Below, in pieces: positions 10,640-22,040 of a stretch of DNA of 64,000 nucleotides; the stretch's first letter is position 1; each line of letters starts with the position of its first letter. Position numbers and translations under genes: made by a program. This stretch comes from Strongylocentrotus droebachiensis (taxonomy: Eukaryota > Echinodermata > Echinoidea > Camarodonta > Strongylocentrotidae): contig JAVYIG010000884.1 of the NCBI GenBank assembly GCA_035222895.1, positions 248,001-312,000 of the forward strand. The letters are read 5' to 3'. The notes under the pieces are model-generated. The model searched no databases. It was not told the origin of the DNA and saw nothing but the letters and a program-made list of their open reading frames with translations.

Positions 10640-11390
10640 TATTCATCGATACTTTGATTGAATAAAGAGATGCAGAGTGTTTAATAATGTCAGGTAAAGC
10701 ATTCCAAATATCTGGACCATGGTGTCTTATCGATTTATAGGCCACAATCTTTTTGGGGTTGGTTACCGGTAAGTGGAAATCGGATGATTGTCGTGTAGGA
10801 TAAGAATGTATATCACTATTGTAAACAAAAATATTTCAAAATGCCAAAGGTATAGTATTTATCCAAAATTTATACATAAAGATTGCAGTTTGAAAACTGC
10901 GAATGTCAGCAATTTTTAATGTTTTTAGTTTACAAAATATTGGATCAGTATGGGCTAAATAATGTAAATGTGTACAAACACGAGGTGCTTTCTTTTGGAG
11001 ACGATATATTAACATGATTTTCATCTTACTGCTATTACCTCACACTATGTAGCAACAAGATATGTATGACAAATAAAGGAATTGTAAAGCATAAATAGTG
11101 ACTTTTGTGGTAGATAATATTTTAATTTATATAAAATGCCTATGCTTCTCGAGACTAGCATGCAAATGTTGTTAATATGACTATTCCAAGTTAGATTTGA
11201 ATCAATCATTACACCTAAGAATTTTGTAACTTCTTTTTCAATTATGGGCATGTCATCTATAAAAATATCATAATGAAGTACATTGTTTAGAGTGTATGTT
11301 TATTATAAAACAAGTAGTCTTATTAATATTTAAAGTTTATTGGATTCAAACCAAGATGATAATTTATTTGACGATTGCTATCGTATTGTA
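10640..11390 (-). pseudogene. LINE reverse transcriptase C-terminal remnant
   Basis: On the minus strand, 11251-11045 encodes KFLGVMIDSNLTWNSHI and a GILYKLKYYLP stretch, the conserved thumb region after the catalytic domain in non-LTR retrotransposons. Downstream, after a stop, 11024-10836 continues the same protein (APRVCTHLHYLAHTDPIF). The catalytic part is absent; the copy is dead and 5'-truncated. Confidence 0.7.
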
Positions 11391-11441
11391 TTGTAGGGTA
11401 ATTAAAGAAACAATAAAGAGAGTCTGCTGTGCAAGTGTTAA

Positions 11442-11892
11442 ATAAGACTATTCCTAGAAAGTACAGGGGTTGGGAAAAGGGGATGGGAAAAGTTGAACTT
11501 GTCTTTATTTGGTTTGATTACTGGAATTCATTACCTTTTTCTTTCCTTCTCTTTCTGTCATTCTGACAGAATATCTGCCTTCTTGGCCCGATGATGAAAG
11601 AAAAAAAAACCAAATTGCTATGTATAGAAAGAACATGAATAAATAAATTTACTAACCTTACACTGAATACAGTATTAATATTTTAATTTACTTTATCAGT
11701 CAGGAAAGGGAATTTTTTCAAAGAAAAGGTAATTGAACAGTCCCATGGAATAATGTAGCCAAAAACTCAATAAAAAAATAAAAAATCACATTGATATCAT
11801 TTCTTTATACTTTCACTAAAAAAAATACAATGGAAATAAAAATAACAAGTTCTACTTTTCCCATCCCCTGTACCTTCTAGGAATAGTCTTAT
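11442..11892. mobile_element. MITE with inverted repeats of about 45 bp
   Basis: The left end ATAAGACTATTCCTAGAA and the right end TTCTAGGAATAGTCTTAT are complementary, and the match continues through GTACAGGGG and GATGGGAAAAGT. The interior is AT-rich and non-coding. Confidence 0.85.
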
Positions 11893-12328
11893 CAAATTAT
11901 GATGCAAAATTCCATCAAATAACAAAAAGTAACATTGATAAAATTTCCTTGTACTTTCACAAAACAAAAAAAATCAGCATAAAAAAGAAAAAAATTATAT
12001 CTAGTTTTACAAAAAAATTAAAAACGAAAATAAAGGGAAACTCCACTTGAGGTCATTCATCCAGCCTGTAAATTCCAACATTGTTATTTGTTGACATAAA
12101 CTCAGTAAGAGGGGCTTCACAGCCAGTTGTGAATGAACTGACCTTGACTTTGGTTTGGTTAACACTACACAACATATAGTAGTCCAGAATCTGCACGGTC
12201 CTTTATAATTTCCCTACACTTGATTCAAGCCGTCGAAGATGGCGTTATCAACAGACTCATAATTATGCTCACCAGCCCAGCCTGGCGTCCAAATTTAATG
12301 ATCACGCCATCATCGGCTGAGAGCAAGC

Positions 12329-12359
12329 AGGGATATGTGAGTTTAACTCACATATCCCT
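12329..12359. repeat. Perfect 15-bp palindrome
   Basis: AGGGATATGTGAGTT is followed by one T and its exact complement. It lies in otherwise unremarkable sequence (11893-12808) in which I see no gene. Confidence 0.6.
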
Positions 12360-12808
12360 GGAGCAAGTAAGTAGGGAGAGGTTAGCGTTGGTGTGGTGGA
12401 GATCAAAATTAAATAGGCCAAATTCTGGACTAAACACAATTATCAGCACATCCATAATGTTCAATTTTTTTGTGACTGATTTCACCTATTGGAATAAAGG
12501 CTCATCTTGATTCAGATATTCAACCATTACTATGAAATAATTGTGATATTGTGAAATCCTACCCAAATGCGTTTTTTTTTCATTACCAAGGAACATTTTT
12601 TCACCTAATTACAAACAATGCCTGGTTGACAGCCTACTGAACTATGCCTGATTTCATAACCAGTGAGCTAGTGCATAGGGTTTGCATGCTCACCGCAGTG
12701 TGTACTACTGTACACAGCGTATATATGTACACACACACACACACAGTATCCGCTAGCTGTTGAGACTCGCCCTTGGCTGCTTTGCATACATCTTCAGGCC
12801 CGCGAATC

Positions 12809-13223
12809 TTAAAGGAAACCAAAACCTTCATACTAAGTTACTTTTATTGTTAAGTTTAAAAGATTTGAATAAAATCAGTGAAAATTTGAACAAAATCGGG
12901 CAAGAAATAAGAAAGTTAGAGCTTTTTTAAATGACTAGTCACTAGAGGGCGGTATTCGATTTGATGACGTCATCTGTGAACAACTCTCCATGCCTTTTGT
13001 ACATAAAATTTCACAATTTTTTTGTTTTCTTCGTATTTATTTGTGTTCTTGATCCGACTTCATAACATGTGAAGTAGAATATCATTTTGCTTGCTATATC
13101 TTGCTTCCAGGGGAGTACATTATCTCAATCATAAGAAAGAAGGAAAAACATGAAATTTGATGTACAGAAGGCATGGAGAGTTGTTCACAGATGACTTAGT
13201 ATGAAGGTTTTGGTTTCCTTTAA
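12809..13223. mobile_element. MITE with 30-bp perfect inverted repeats and TTAA ends
   Basis: TTAAAGGAAACCAAAACC continuing to CATACTAAGT (12809-12838) is repeated as its exact complement at 13194-13223. TTAA at both outer edges suggests a piggyBac-type target duplication. It contains a TGACGTCA core and no coding sequence. Confidence 0.85.
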
Positions 13224-13240
13224 ATTCTCTTCACTCGCAC

Positions 13241-13244
13241 CATG

Positions 13245-13275
<31 letters not shown>

Positions 13276-13291
13276 CTTATATCTCCATGCT
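13241..13291. repeat. AT dinucleotide hairpin
   Basis: A (TA)n run is bordered by CATGGAGATATA and TATATCTCCATG, giving one long self-complementary stretch just upstream of the putative Ig-2 leader exon. Confidence 0.6.
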
Positions 13292-13325
13292 CGCACTAGT
13301 ACTACATGTAGTACAATCACAACAG

Positions 13326-13436
13326 TGCTCATACTTGATGGTTTGCTCAAGGAGGATATGTATCTCTTTGGTTTGCTCTTGTACCAGCTGTGAAGTTTAC
13401 AATAACATGACAGGATACTCCAGTGCCTGGTAAATG
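13326..13436 (+). other. Putative non-coding first exon of Ig-2
   Basis: The block resembles 32266-32338 upstream of Ig-4 (shared GTGAAG-TTTACAAT, GGATACTC and GTGCCTGGT). It ends at a good donor, ATG|GTAAGT, at 13437, about 0.9 kb before the conserved acceptor at 14362. The exon start is unknown. This is inferred from paralogue conservation only. Confidence 0.4.
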
Positions 13437-13950
13437 GTAAGTTGTTTTTTTCTTTCTAAAACTGGATGACATGGATAAGATTTTGGCTGTTCAAACAATT
13501 CACAGTATATTATTGTGATTTAAATGGAAGGAAATTCACACTCTATCAGTTTATATTGTATTGAGAGAGAAAAAGTAAAGGGTCATGCCCCTAAATCAGT
13601 TCTGTTTTCTTGAACCTACACATACATATCTATAATGAGCTGAATAAGTAGGGAATATGTTTATGAACCATGATTAACATGTTTTCATGTAGCTTAATTT
13701 GCTTTTACAGTCAAGCAGCATGCATTTTAATGATAACTTTTAATGCACACAATACCGTAAATCAAATGGAAACAGGCAGCATTAGGAATTGCAACATATT
13801 CTTTAATCTGATTATTTTAAGTGTCAAGGAAAATGTACTACATGTATGTGTTGAAACAATTACAACTCTGTGTATTAAATACTACTAGCCTTGTGAGTGG
13901 GCATTTAATTTCCTATCTGTTTATTAAAGCTTATATATACTACTTTATAG

Positions 13951-14125
13951 GAGGGATTAGACCACCCTGTAAGGTCACTAGACAGGTGGTTATCTCATCA
14001 ACTCGGCTCTCAATTAACATAAGAAAAAGAGGATCATGGGGGAATAATGATCACCAATTAGGCATTGTTTTCTATTATATGTAGAGGGAGCAAGTAGCTA
14101 CAAGTAGAACAGTGTGGCTAATTTT
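13951..14125. repeat. Dispersed repeat, also in a MED25 intron
   Basis: The sequence GAGGGATTAGACCAC...CAATTAACATAAGAAAAAGAGGATCATGGGG...CTACAAGTAG recurs as its complement at 55775-55945. It is an unclassified interspersed repeat. Confidence 0.6.
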
Positions 14126-15538
14126 TAGGCTGTTGACTGTTTAAACAGAGTAATGAATGCCAAGGTCATTGGTGAGATGATGTCATCACTATAACCTAGG
14201 TTCTGTTTCTTTTAGGTCACATTTCTTCTTGTACATGAACCTAAAAATAACAATATCTTTGGTTAGGTATTGTTAGTGTTAAGCTGTAGCATAAAGAAGT
14301 ACAAGTAGGACACATTTTGGAATGCTATGTTAGACTATCTTGTAACATTTCATTTCTTTCAGATTATCTCACTCTTCCAACAAGCAATTATTGGAGATAC
14401 AGAACTGACAGAGAAACCTCAAATGGAATATAGTCTAGAGCTGACTCAACATCTGCACAACTGAAAAAGATCACCTTCATCATCACTCAATCTTTTACTC
14501 CATTCAAGTTGAAACGTAGAACAGAGGAACACATTACCTTCTCAACTTCTCAGAACTCAGGGACACGAATTCAACAATATTTCAACTTACAACTCCTTGA
14601 CAAACTAATTCAATCAACACTTCTGGTAAAATGAGTGAATCTTTAACATTTGCAGCCTAGATTTTGTAGTTCTGTCTAAATCTGTCCTTCAATCAAGATC
14701 AAGAAGTTTACCAGGAAGATCATTTGTGTGGAATATTTCGGATTCAAATGAAAGAATACACTTCTAGAGAAGGAATAATTGCTGTCTACATCGAAAGCCT
14801 GGATATCAGCGAAAACAAAAGAACAGCAGCCAAACACTGGTGTAAAAGGATTACTATTCTTATCATTCCAGTCAAATCTTGAGAAATTTGAAACTCGTTT
14901 TATTAAAAACATGTTTCACCGGGATGAACTTTCACTCAGAAGCAAAGTATACTTTGTCATTATTAGGTGGGCTGTATCTAATACAGACCACCTTATAATT
15001 TTGTTAAAATTGCCTTTATTATTCTTTATTATTTATTTTTCTTATTTCGACCCACTTTTTTGTGTGCAAGATAATTTGAAAATGGCTCAATCAAATATCT
15101 TAAAATTTGGTACACATATGTATAGGCATATGAACAAGGCACAGCAAAGTTTTCAACCTTGACCTTGATTGATGACGTCATCTAGGCGCCATTTTGTGAA
15201 ATTTTCTGAAAATTTACTCATGATCATATTTTCATAACGGTAATTCATTTCTCATTCATATTTATCACGATCAAGGTCAATATGTGTCCGGTCAATTTCA
15301 GGTCAAAAAACGCGCGCGTCCGCGTACGTCCGCGCGTCAGTGCGCGCGCAAAATTGTTAAATGCTCAAAATCGTCTCAAATTTGTTTTGCATACGTTTCA
15401 GGTCATTTAAAGCATTTTATAAAAAATCGCGCGTAAGTGCATGCGCGCGCGTTTTCGCGCGTAACACCATTACAAAACATAAAATCGCCATTTTTTTTTC
15501 TTCATGATATTTATTATATTTTTTCAAGGAATTTGATA

Positions 15539-17240
15539 TAGGCCTGAGTCATGTCGGGATTTTCATAAACCGGGTCCCGACGGCCTTGCACCGATCGGGA
15601 CCCGGTGTCCCGAAATCAGCTAGCAGGATTTGTCACTTGCCTCTATAAAAAGCGCATATCATCAGTATGTCCCTTAAAAGTGACCTTTTTTATCAGTCAA
15701 ATAAATCAACACATGCATACCTCGGCACAGATCGGTATATTCTTCCATTTGACATTATTTTTTATCCATGATTGGCGATGTTTAGTACCATTATCGTGCC
15801 TCTAAAAGTAAAAAAACTGGAGCAAAAATAGAAAGACAACGATCGAGCCGCCATTTTGATTCATGCAGGTTGAATAAATCGGGTCAAAAAACATTATGTT
15901 TGAATAATAAAACGGCTTTCTAAAAAGTACTCCTTTACAACATACCGATCGAATAATTTTTAAAAACAAAATAGATATTTTTTCTTTGATTTTGAACACC
16001 GCATGCTTCTTTTAAAAGCTGAAAATTACTTGGTATAATCACAAGAAGTTTCGATACGGATAGCTGTTGCAAGGCAAGTTCAGACTAGTCTCGGAAAAAT
16101 GCGCAGTGCTCCTTGTTAGCTGTAATGCGTGCCAGAACGAACCCAAACAAAGACGTGATCGTAACGAGAAAAAAATCATTAAAAACTACGAGAGCACAAT
16201 TGGAAAGACAACTACTGCTCAAAATTACGATAATCAGATAAATAACTTGGACAAAGAATTCAATAATCGCCCAAGAAATGCCAAAGAAATTGTGATAATC
16301 GAGGAGTAACTGGGTACATTTTTATCGCAAGGGGCTTGCTGCAAATACTCGAATCCTTTGTTATACTGCTTTTTACCGTAGAGGGCGTTATTTGGTTTCT
16401 AGCCTCGTGTTAGAACACGAGGCTAGAAACCAAATAACGTGTAATTCGGATATATCAGCAGGCCCATTCCGATAATGATTGTACCTATAGTTACTCCTTA
16501 AATATCACTATTTCTGTGGCTTTTCTTGGACAACTATTGTATTATTCCTCCAAGTTATGTATCTGCTTACGATAATTTTGAGTAGTTGTCTTTCCAATTG
16601 TGCTCTCGTAGTTTTTAATGATTTTTTCTCGTTACGATCACGTCTTTGTTTGGGTTCGTTCTGGCACGGATTACAGCTAACTACGAGGAGCACTGCGCAT
16701 TTTTCCGAGACTAGTCTGAACTTGCCTTGCAACAGCTATCCGTATCGAAACTTCTTGTGATTACCAAGTAATTTTCAGCTTTTAAAAGAAGCAGGCGGTG
16801 TTCAAAATCAAAGAAATAATATCCGTTTTGTCTTTTAAAAATTATTCGATCGGTATGTTGTAAAGAAGGACTTTTTAGAAAGCCGTTTTATTATTCAAAC
16901 ATTAATGTTTCTTTCAACCTGATTTATTAATCCTGCCGAGAGACCCGGCCAGTACAGTAGCTAGCTAGCAGCTGGCAACAACAAACCCATGGGGCGAACT
17001 GCTTTAATTTGCAACTCATATTTATATCAGCAGTTCGGATTGATTCAAGATGAGCTAGAATATGATTGGTAACAATTAAATACTTAAGTTTCAAGGTGGA
17101 ATGATTTTAGTGGTGTGCAAAACTGCAATTTCTTACATATTTCATTATTTTTTTCGGAGCGTCGGTTCTCAAAAAACGAAACCGGGACCCGACGGCAACG
17201 GTCGGGTCCCGGTGTGATCGACTGTACCGACTCAAGCCTA
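15539..17240. mobile_element. hAT-like foldback element nested in the Helitron
   Basis: Perfect 8-bp duplications ATTTGATA flank it (15531-15538 and 17241-17248). The ends TAGGCCTGAGTC and GACTCAAGCCTA are inverted with one mismatch. Inside, arms of about 430 bp (about 15860-16300 and 16497-16925) are inverted copies, and further GGGTCCCGAC inverted motifs lie near both ends. No transposase is coded. Eight-base duplications and TAGG termini suggest the hAT superfamily. Confidence 0.8.
16386..16439. repeat. Perfect hairpin at the centre of the foldback element
   Basis: About 26-bp arms starting CGTTATTTGGTTTCTAGCC face their exact complement across a 2-base loop. It is the inner tip of the hAT-like foldback structure. 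Confidence 0.8.
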
Positions 17241-19447
17241 ATTTGATACCATGTTTATCTCTTTATGACCATTAATAACAAGATGAGCGTCAATTCAAGA
17301 TAAATGTCAGTGCGCGCGAGCTCTTTTAATACATAGCATATATGGGCAAAAACATGCCTATACAAAATTCATTATAGCTCTTTGGAATGAACCGTGACCT
17401 TCAATTTTTTTCATATTTAGATAGAGTATGAGTGGGAGATATGATTCCATGTCTCATTTGGCCATTAGGTGTATCGTGACATCATCATAATGGCCTTGGA
17501 ACTCAAAATACGAATTTGCATATTATGACGTCAGCATATTTATGGAAAATTGATTGTATCTCTGTAAATATTGATCGATTTTCTTCAAAATTTCGATATG
17601 TTGTAGCTAAGACAATTCTCTATCAGCTCAGTAATAACCATTTTTCATTTTGATGACGTCATCATAGTGAAAATCTCGATTAAAGGCCTCATGTCAAAAG
17701 GCCTTCATAATTTGCGTTATCCCTATAGAAGGTGAATTTCGTTCACGTCATGAAACTACATGATATTGTTTTTCAAGAATATTTAAGCAGTATTTCGCTT
17801 ATTTTTGCTCTATTTTGTCTCAAATTTAAGTTGACCAGCCCACCTATACTTGTTCCAAACAAGTATTATATGTCTAGTTTTTATTGTATTCAGTAGAATA
17901 TCCACATGTGGAGCTCTAACATTACAAGTCAAGGTGGGCGAAGAGGCAATATTTGATTTTAGATATCCATGTGACAGTACAAAGGTCACACTGCAGTATT
18001 CATACAGACGACCATTTTACAATTCTAATAATCCAGGATCTGTCCCATATCCCACAAATTACCTTCTGGAAAATCAAAATGATACTGCCAGAAATGAGTG
18101 CTTATTGCACCTCACCATCAACCCTGTTTCAAGAGACGATCAAGGTACCTACATTCGCACGTCTTACAAGAATGGTGTCATGCTACCCGACTATCCGAGA
18201 ATCTATTTGGGTGTTGATTATCCTCCTGGAAAGGCATCTTGTGAAAAGAGCAATCATCACCTTTGGGAATGGGTCTCGCTGCAATGTACAGCTCCGGTAG
18301 GGACTCTCCCTGGCCAGATTGTATGCTATCAAAATGACAGGAGATTACCCCCATTAAATGAACCGACAGAGAGTGGTGGAAATTTAAATCAGATCATCCT
18401 AGCTAGGTTAGATGATGTGGTATATTGTTGTTCTTCTATCTTAAATGAGAGGCGAGACAAATGTGAGTGTACAGACTGGGGATGGGATCCAATGAATGAT
18501 AGTATCTCTGACATAGCAGATCCCTGTCCTCAAGTAATGTCCACATAAGATCCAACATCAACCCAAAGCATCACCATCAAAAACATAAATTCTTCATCTT
18601 CAAATCTTGTAACAGCACCAACAAAATATCCTGAAAATCACAAAAACATTGCTTACTGGAAAGTGATCTGTGCATTTACGGTTATCTTAATTTCGATAAT
18701 TATTATTTTGAGCCTAAAGTATCATTGCAAATCAAGGGAGTTAATGCACCTAGAAAGTAGGATAACATCGGAAAGTCAAGAAGCATGCTTACCAGCCAAG
18801 AGAGAAGAAGTGGAGGGGTATAATGTGTATTATTATTGCAATAAAATCGTCCAATCAAATCGCGTAATTAATCCACTTACGTTGCTAAGACTATAAACTC
18901 ATCTGATTGGCCCATCAGATCGACAAAATGACAGATTATCGCTAGTCCGCCAATCAGAAAAGTTGTATTAACCGGCTTTGGTACTGCGTTTTTGCGAGTC
19001 ACGTGTACATACAGGCGCTTTGTTTGCCGTAATCATGTCTGTCGATGCAAAATCTTATCGAAATTCGTCAAAAAATAGATGTTATGCTCATTGCTCTAGT
19101 GTTTCCGAAGATCTCAAACCTTTCACGACCACACGGTGGAACACATTAGTAAGCAGTGTGAATATTTGGAAAGATTTAGTGGGGTATCAGGCTGATATAG
19201 CGAGAGCCTTTTTACGCGAAGTTGGACCTGATGCGCTGGTCGATACTGCTGTAGTAAGCTTACCAGTAGTAGTACCAGAATTTGGTGGATATCACCCGAC
19301 GTGCTATCGCTATTTCACAGATTCATCAAAGCAAGAGAGAGGGAAACTCAACAAAGACAAACAAAAAACAGACACTGCATCATGTCACACTTTAGGTAAG
19401 CCATACATTTAACTTAACTTGTGCGAATTCTTTTCACTCAAAATTTT

Positions 19448-19784
19448 GTTCACAACTGTGAGTGTGAGTGTGACCATTTTTGACCTGTGACTCCGGCGTG
19501 GAGAAACCCACTCTAACACTACTAACACATCAAAATTCATCTAAAACTTCCACAGTTGTTCAAATAACGGTCATGATTTAAAAGTCATTATCTTTCTTAT
19601 CTGTTTCGTGTCAATTTTAAATCTTTTTTTTTTAATAGTAGACTATATTTCCTAACATTAGGCCCAGGCCTAGGTTAGACCTCTACACTTTTTCACAGTC
19701 ACTGGTTTAAACAAGAAGACGGTCTAGATTCTAGAGTATCTCCACGCCAGAGTTACGGGTCAAAAATGTTTACAGTTGTAAACA
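19448..19784. repeat. Inverted repeat inside the pseudogene intron
   Basis: GACCTGTGACTCCGGCGTGG (about 19480-19499) has a near complement CCACGCCAGAGTTACGGGTC (about 19742-19761), and the match extends outward. This is probably a small palindromic MITE. Confidence 0.6.
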
Positions 19785-19910
19785 AGCACAGATCTAGGTC
19801 TAATATAGTCTGGCACTTAATTTGCAGCTAAAAATAAATCGATTCTAGACCTAGGCCTATAACAAAAAGTGTTCAATAGCCTAGACTTAGTTTTCAGCTA
19901 AGTATGGGCT

Positions 19911-19945
<35 letters not shown>

Positions 19946-20043
19946 GGGGGGGGGGGGAATTTTAACTTACGATTGATTTGTTATTAGTCTATACTAACTT
20001 AGCACTGAATACTTTGAACACCTTAACATTTTATTTGTGATTA

Positions 20044-20470
20044 AATTTAAATGGGATGTTCACATGCAAATGCATTATAATATAATGTCTTAGTTTTCTG
20101 ACGGCTTTTGTCTAAAAAGCCGTCAGACAGCGAAGATATGGCCATTTTTTTTAATTTATTTTTTTTTGGGGGGGAGGGGGCAATTTTAACCTTCAATTTA
20201 ACTTTTGATTGCTTCGTAGCATTACTTCAAACACCTTAACATTTTATTTATGCTTAAATTTAAATGGGATGTTCAAATACAAATGATTATAATATAATGT
20301 CTTAGTTTTCTGACGGCTTTTGTCTAAAAAGCCGTCAGACAGCGAAACTATGGCCAATTTTTTTTTTGGCAATTTTAACCTTTGATTACTTTGAATACAT
20401 TACAATTTTAATTGTGCTTAAATTTAAATGGGATGTTCACATACAAATGCATTATAAAATAATGTCTTAG
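20044..20470. repeat. Tandem repeat of about 210 bp with duplicated hairpin
   Basis: TAAATTTAAATGGGATGTTC occurs at about 20044, 20256 and 20418. Two copies carry a perfect 12-bp stem, CTGACGGCTTTT-gtcta-AAAAGCCGTCAG (20098-20126 and 20310-20338). A poly-T/poly-G run precedes it at about 19917-19957. All of it lies in the pseudogene intron. Confidence 0.75.
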
Positions 20471-21499
20471 TGTTTAATTTCTTTCTCCTTGTGCATAACT
20501 GCCCAAAACAGCCTGTTTTTTTAACTATACAAGTACAGTTTTGAATACAGCTGATGTTTGATAAATCAATAATTCATATTGTCATTGTTATGACTCTGAA
20601 TTTTTATTTAACCTGCTTGCATAATTGTTCAAACATTATTTGAATTGTGAAAATCACCCATCTCTCTCAATTTTCATTAATTTGTACAGAATTGGAGCCT
20701 TCTACGTCAAGTGCAGGCGGTCAAGCTCCAGGTCCGTCCTCAGCCTCAGCAATAAGACGCTTACGGTCAAATTCCAGTGTTGCTGGTGCTTCAAAGCAGC
20801 CCTCTGTCTCTGCCCACATTCTACCAAAGATTTGCATCAACTGTTGACAAAATAAAACTTATAAGGACTCTGAGGCGAAGAAAAAGAAGGAACCATTAAT
20901 GCTGTGTCAATAGCCAGATGGTGGAAAAGTAGCAACAGCTGCTAAAGACAAGAAGGACGTCCACATTCTTCTTCAGATCCAGGACCGGGACTGTGTAGCA
21001 ATAGAGGTCAGGTATCATCGCAGTTGTTTCAGGAGCTATACTGTCTACCAATCAAGGAAAAGTGTTGAGCCCATCAAGGAGCAGAAGTATGGAAAGGCAT
21101 TCCTTATATTTTGCAGTTATGTTGTAGACAAGAAGATCATACAAGAGAAGCAAATATATAGAATGACAGCACTGAGAAGATTGTTTGTAAAAGCCGTTAA
21201 AGATGTTGAGTCTAAAGATGCATCATATTACAAGACCTACAGCCTAAAACAACGCCTGAAACGAAAGTATCCACAACTCTGCTTTCTGCAGCCTAAGAAG
21301 AGGTATGCAAGTGAAATGGTGTATGTCGAGACGTTATCAACTGAAGACCTTGTGCCAGGAGCAGTTGGTTCTGAAGGAGAAGAAACAGACACCACCACTG
21401 ATACAGACGCCCTATCTGATACTGACACAGACACCACAGATGTTGATGAAAGCATAGAACCTCTTTGTAGCCTAAAGATGAGGAGAACCAGGTCATAAC

Positions 21500-22020
21500 A
21501 CCGGTAACATGCAGCTCCCAGCAGACTACAACATGCGCTATGAGAACCAGGTCCTAACAGCTCCCAGCAGACTACAATATGCGCTATGAGAACCAAGTCC
21601 TAACAGCTCCCAGCACTACAACATGTGCTATAAGCACTAGGTCCCAACAGCTCCCAGCAGACTACAATATGTGCTATGAGAACCAAGTCTTAACAGCTCC
21701 CAGCAGACTACAACATGCGCTATGAGAACAAAGTCCTAACAGCTCCCAGCACTACAACATGTGCTATAAGCACTAGGTCCCAACAGCTCCCAGCAGACTA
21801 CAATATGTGCTATGAGAACCAAGTCTTAACAGCTCCCAGCAGACTACAACATGCGCTATGAGAACCAAGTCCTAACAGCTCCCAGCACTACAACATGTGC
21901 TATAAGCACTAGGTCCCAACAGCTCCCAGCAGACTACAATATGTGCTATGAGAACCCAGTCTTAATAGCTCCCAGCAGACTACAACATGCGCTATGAGAA
22001 CCAAGTCCTAACAGCTACCA
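21500..22020 (+). repeat. 44-46 bp minisatellite with three-unit higher order
   Basis: Units built on CTCCCAGCAGACTACAACAT-GCGCTATGAGAACCAAGTCC alternate with a shorter CAGCACTACAACATGTGCTA-TAAGCACTAGG form, making a higher-order period of about 137 bp. One frame of the unit reads TTCAMRTRS, close to the MRRTRS that ends the preceding pseudogene, so the array probably grew from that coding end. Confidence 0.8.
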
Positions 22021-22040
22021 GCAGCATGGCTCTGCCTCAA

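Larger units (their letters stand above)
14961..17877 (+). mobile_element. Helitron/Helentron-like element, copy 1
   Basis: It starts TATTAGGTGGGCTGTAT and ends in a hairpin (ACTTGTTCCAAACAAGT) followed nine bases later by CTAG, and sits between T and T without a target duplication. The 5' end can pair with AGCCCACCT lying just before the 3' hairpin, the asymmetric inverted repeats of Helitron2/Helentron elements. Its body is highly similar to copy 2 (56281-57676), with a CpG-rich stretch near 15310-15470. It carries no helicase gene, so it is non-autonomous; about 1.2 kb remains after removing the nested hAT element. Confidence 0.75.
14363..18840 (+). pseudogene. Ig-2: Ig-domain receptor split by nested transposons
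   Basis: The leader starts at the conserved acceptor (14362), and the homologous ATG is at 14911, encoding MFHRDELSLRSKVYFVI, the first half of the signal peptide. A Helitron-like element occupies 14961-17877. The signal peptide then resumes at 17878 with FIVFSRISTCGA and the protein continues through both Ig domains (Cys and DDQGTY pattern as in Ig-1). At 18546-18548 TAA replaces the GAA of Ig-1, before the stalk and membrane helix. The helix and tail coding region remain recognisable to about 18840 (helix near 18663-18720, tail CLPAKREEVEGYNV), but the stop used by Ig-4 is lost. The downstream frame has no in-frame ATG before domain 1. The gene should not give a normal membrane protein. Confidence 0.85.
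19035..21498 (+). pseudogene. Two-exon pseudogene of an unrecognised Cys/His-rich protein
   Basis: Exon 1 (ATG 19035 to 19395) encodes a segment with YAHCSS, FTTTRWNTL and GGYHPTCYRYFTD, and ends in phase 1 at a GTAAG donor. The matching acceptor is TTTGTACAG, with exon 2 at 20690. Exon 2 encodes LPKICINC, EVRYHRSCFRSYT and, near the end, an Asp/Thr-rich acidic tail and MRRTRS. Two stops interrupt its single frame (TGA 20845-20847 and TAG 20911-20913), yet the frame is otherwise open to TAA 21498. The paired C-x2-C and YHxxC elements suggest zinc-binding modules of a multi-copy invertebrate family; I do not know its function. It could be a captured or transposon-associated gene. Confidence 0.65.

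Noticed and set aside
16067..16732. Two genes encoding MQGKFRLVSEKCAVLL
   Set aside because: They are mirror copies in the arms of a foldback element, with no recognisable domain.
17850..18548. Functional Ig-2 starting within the transposon end
   Set aside because: The frame opens with TTG and has no in-frame ATG before domain 1, and it stops before the membrane helix.
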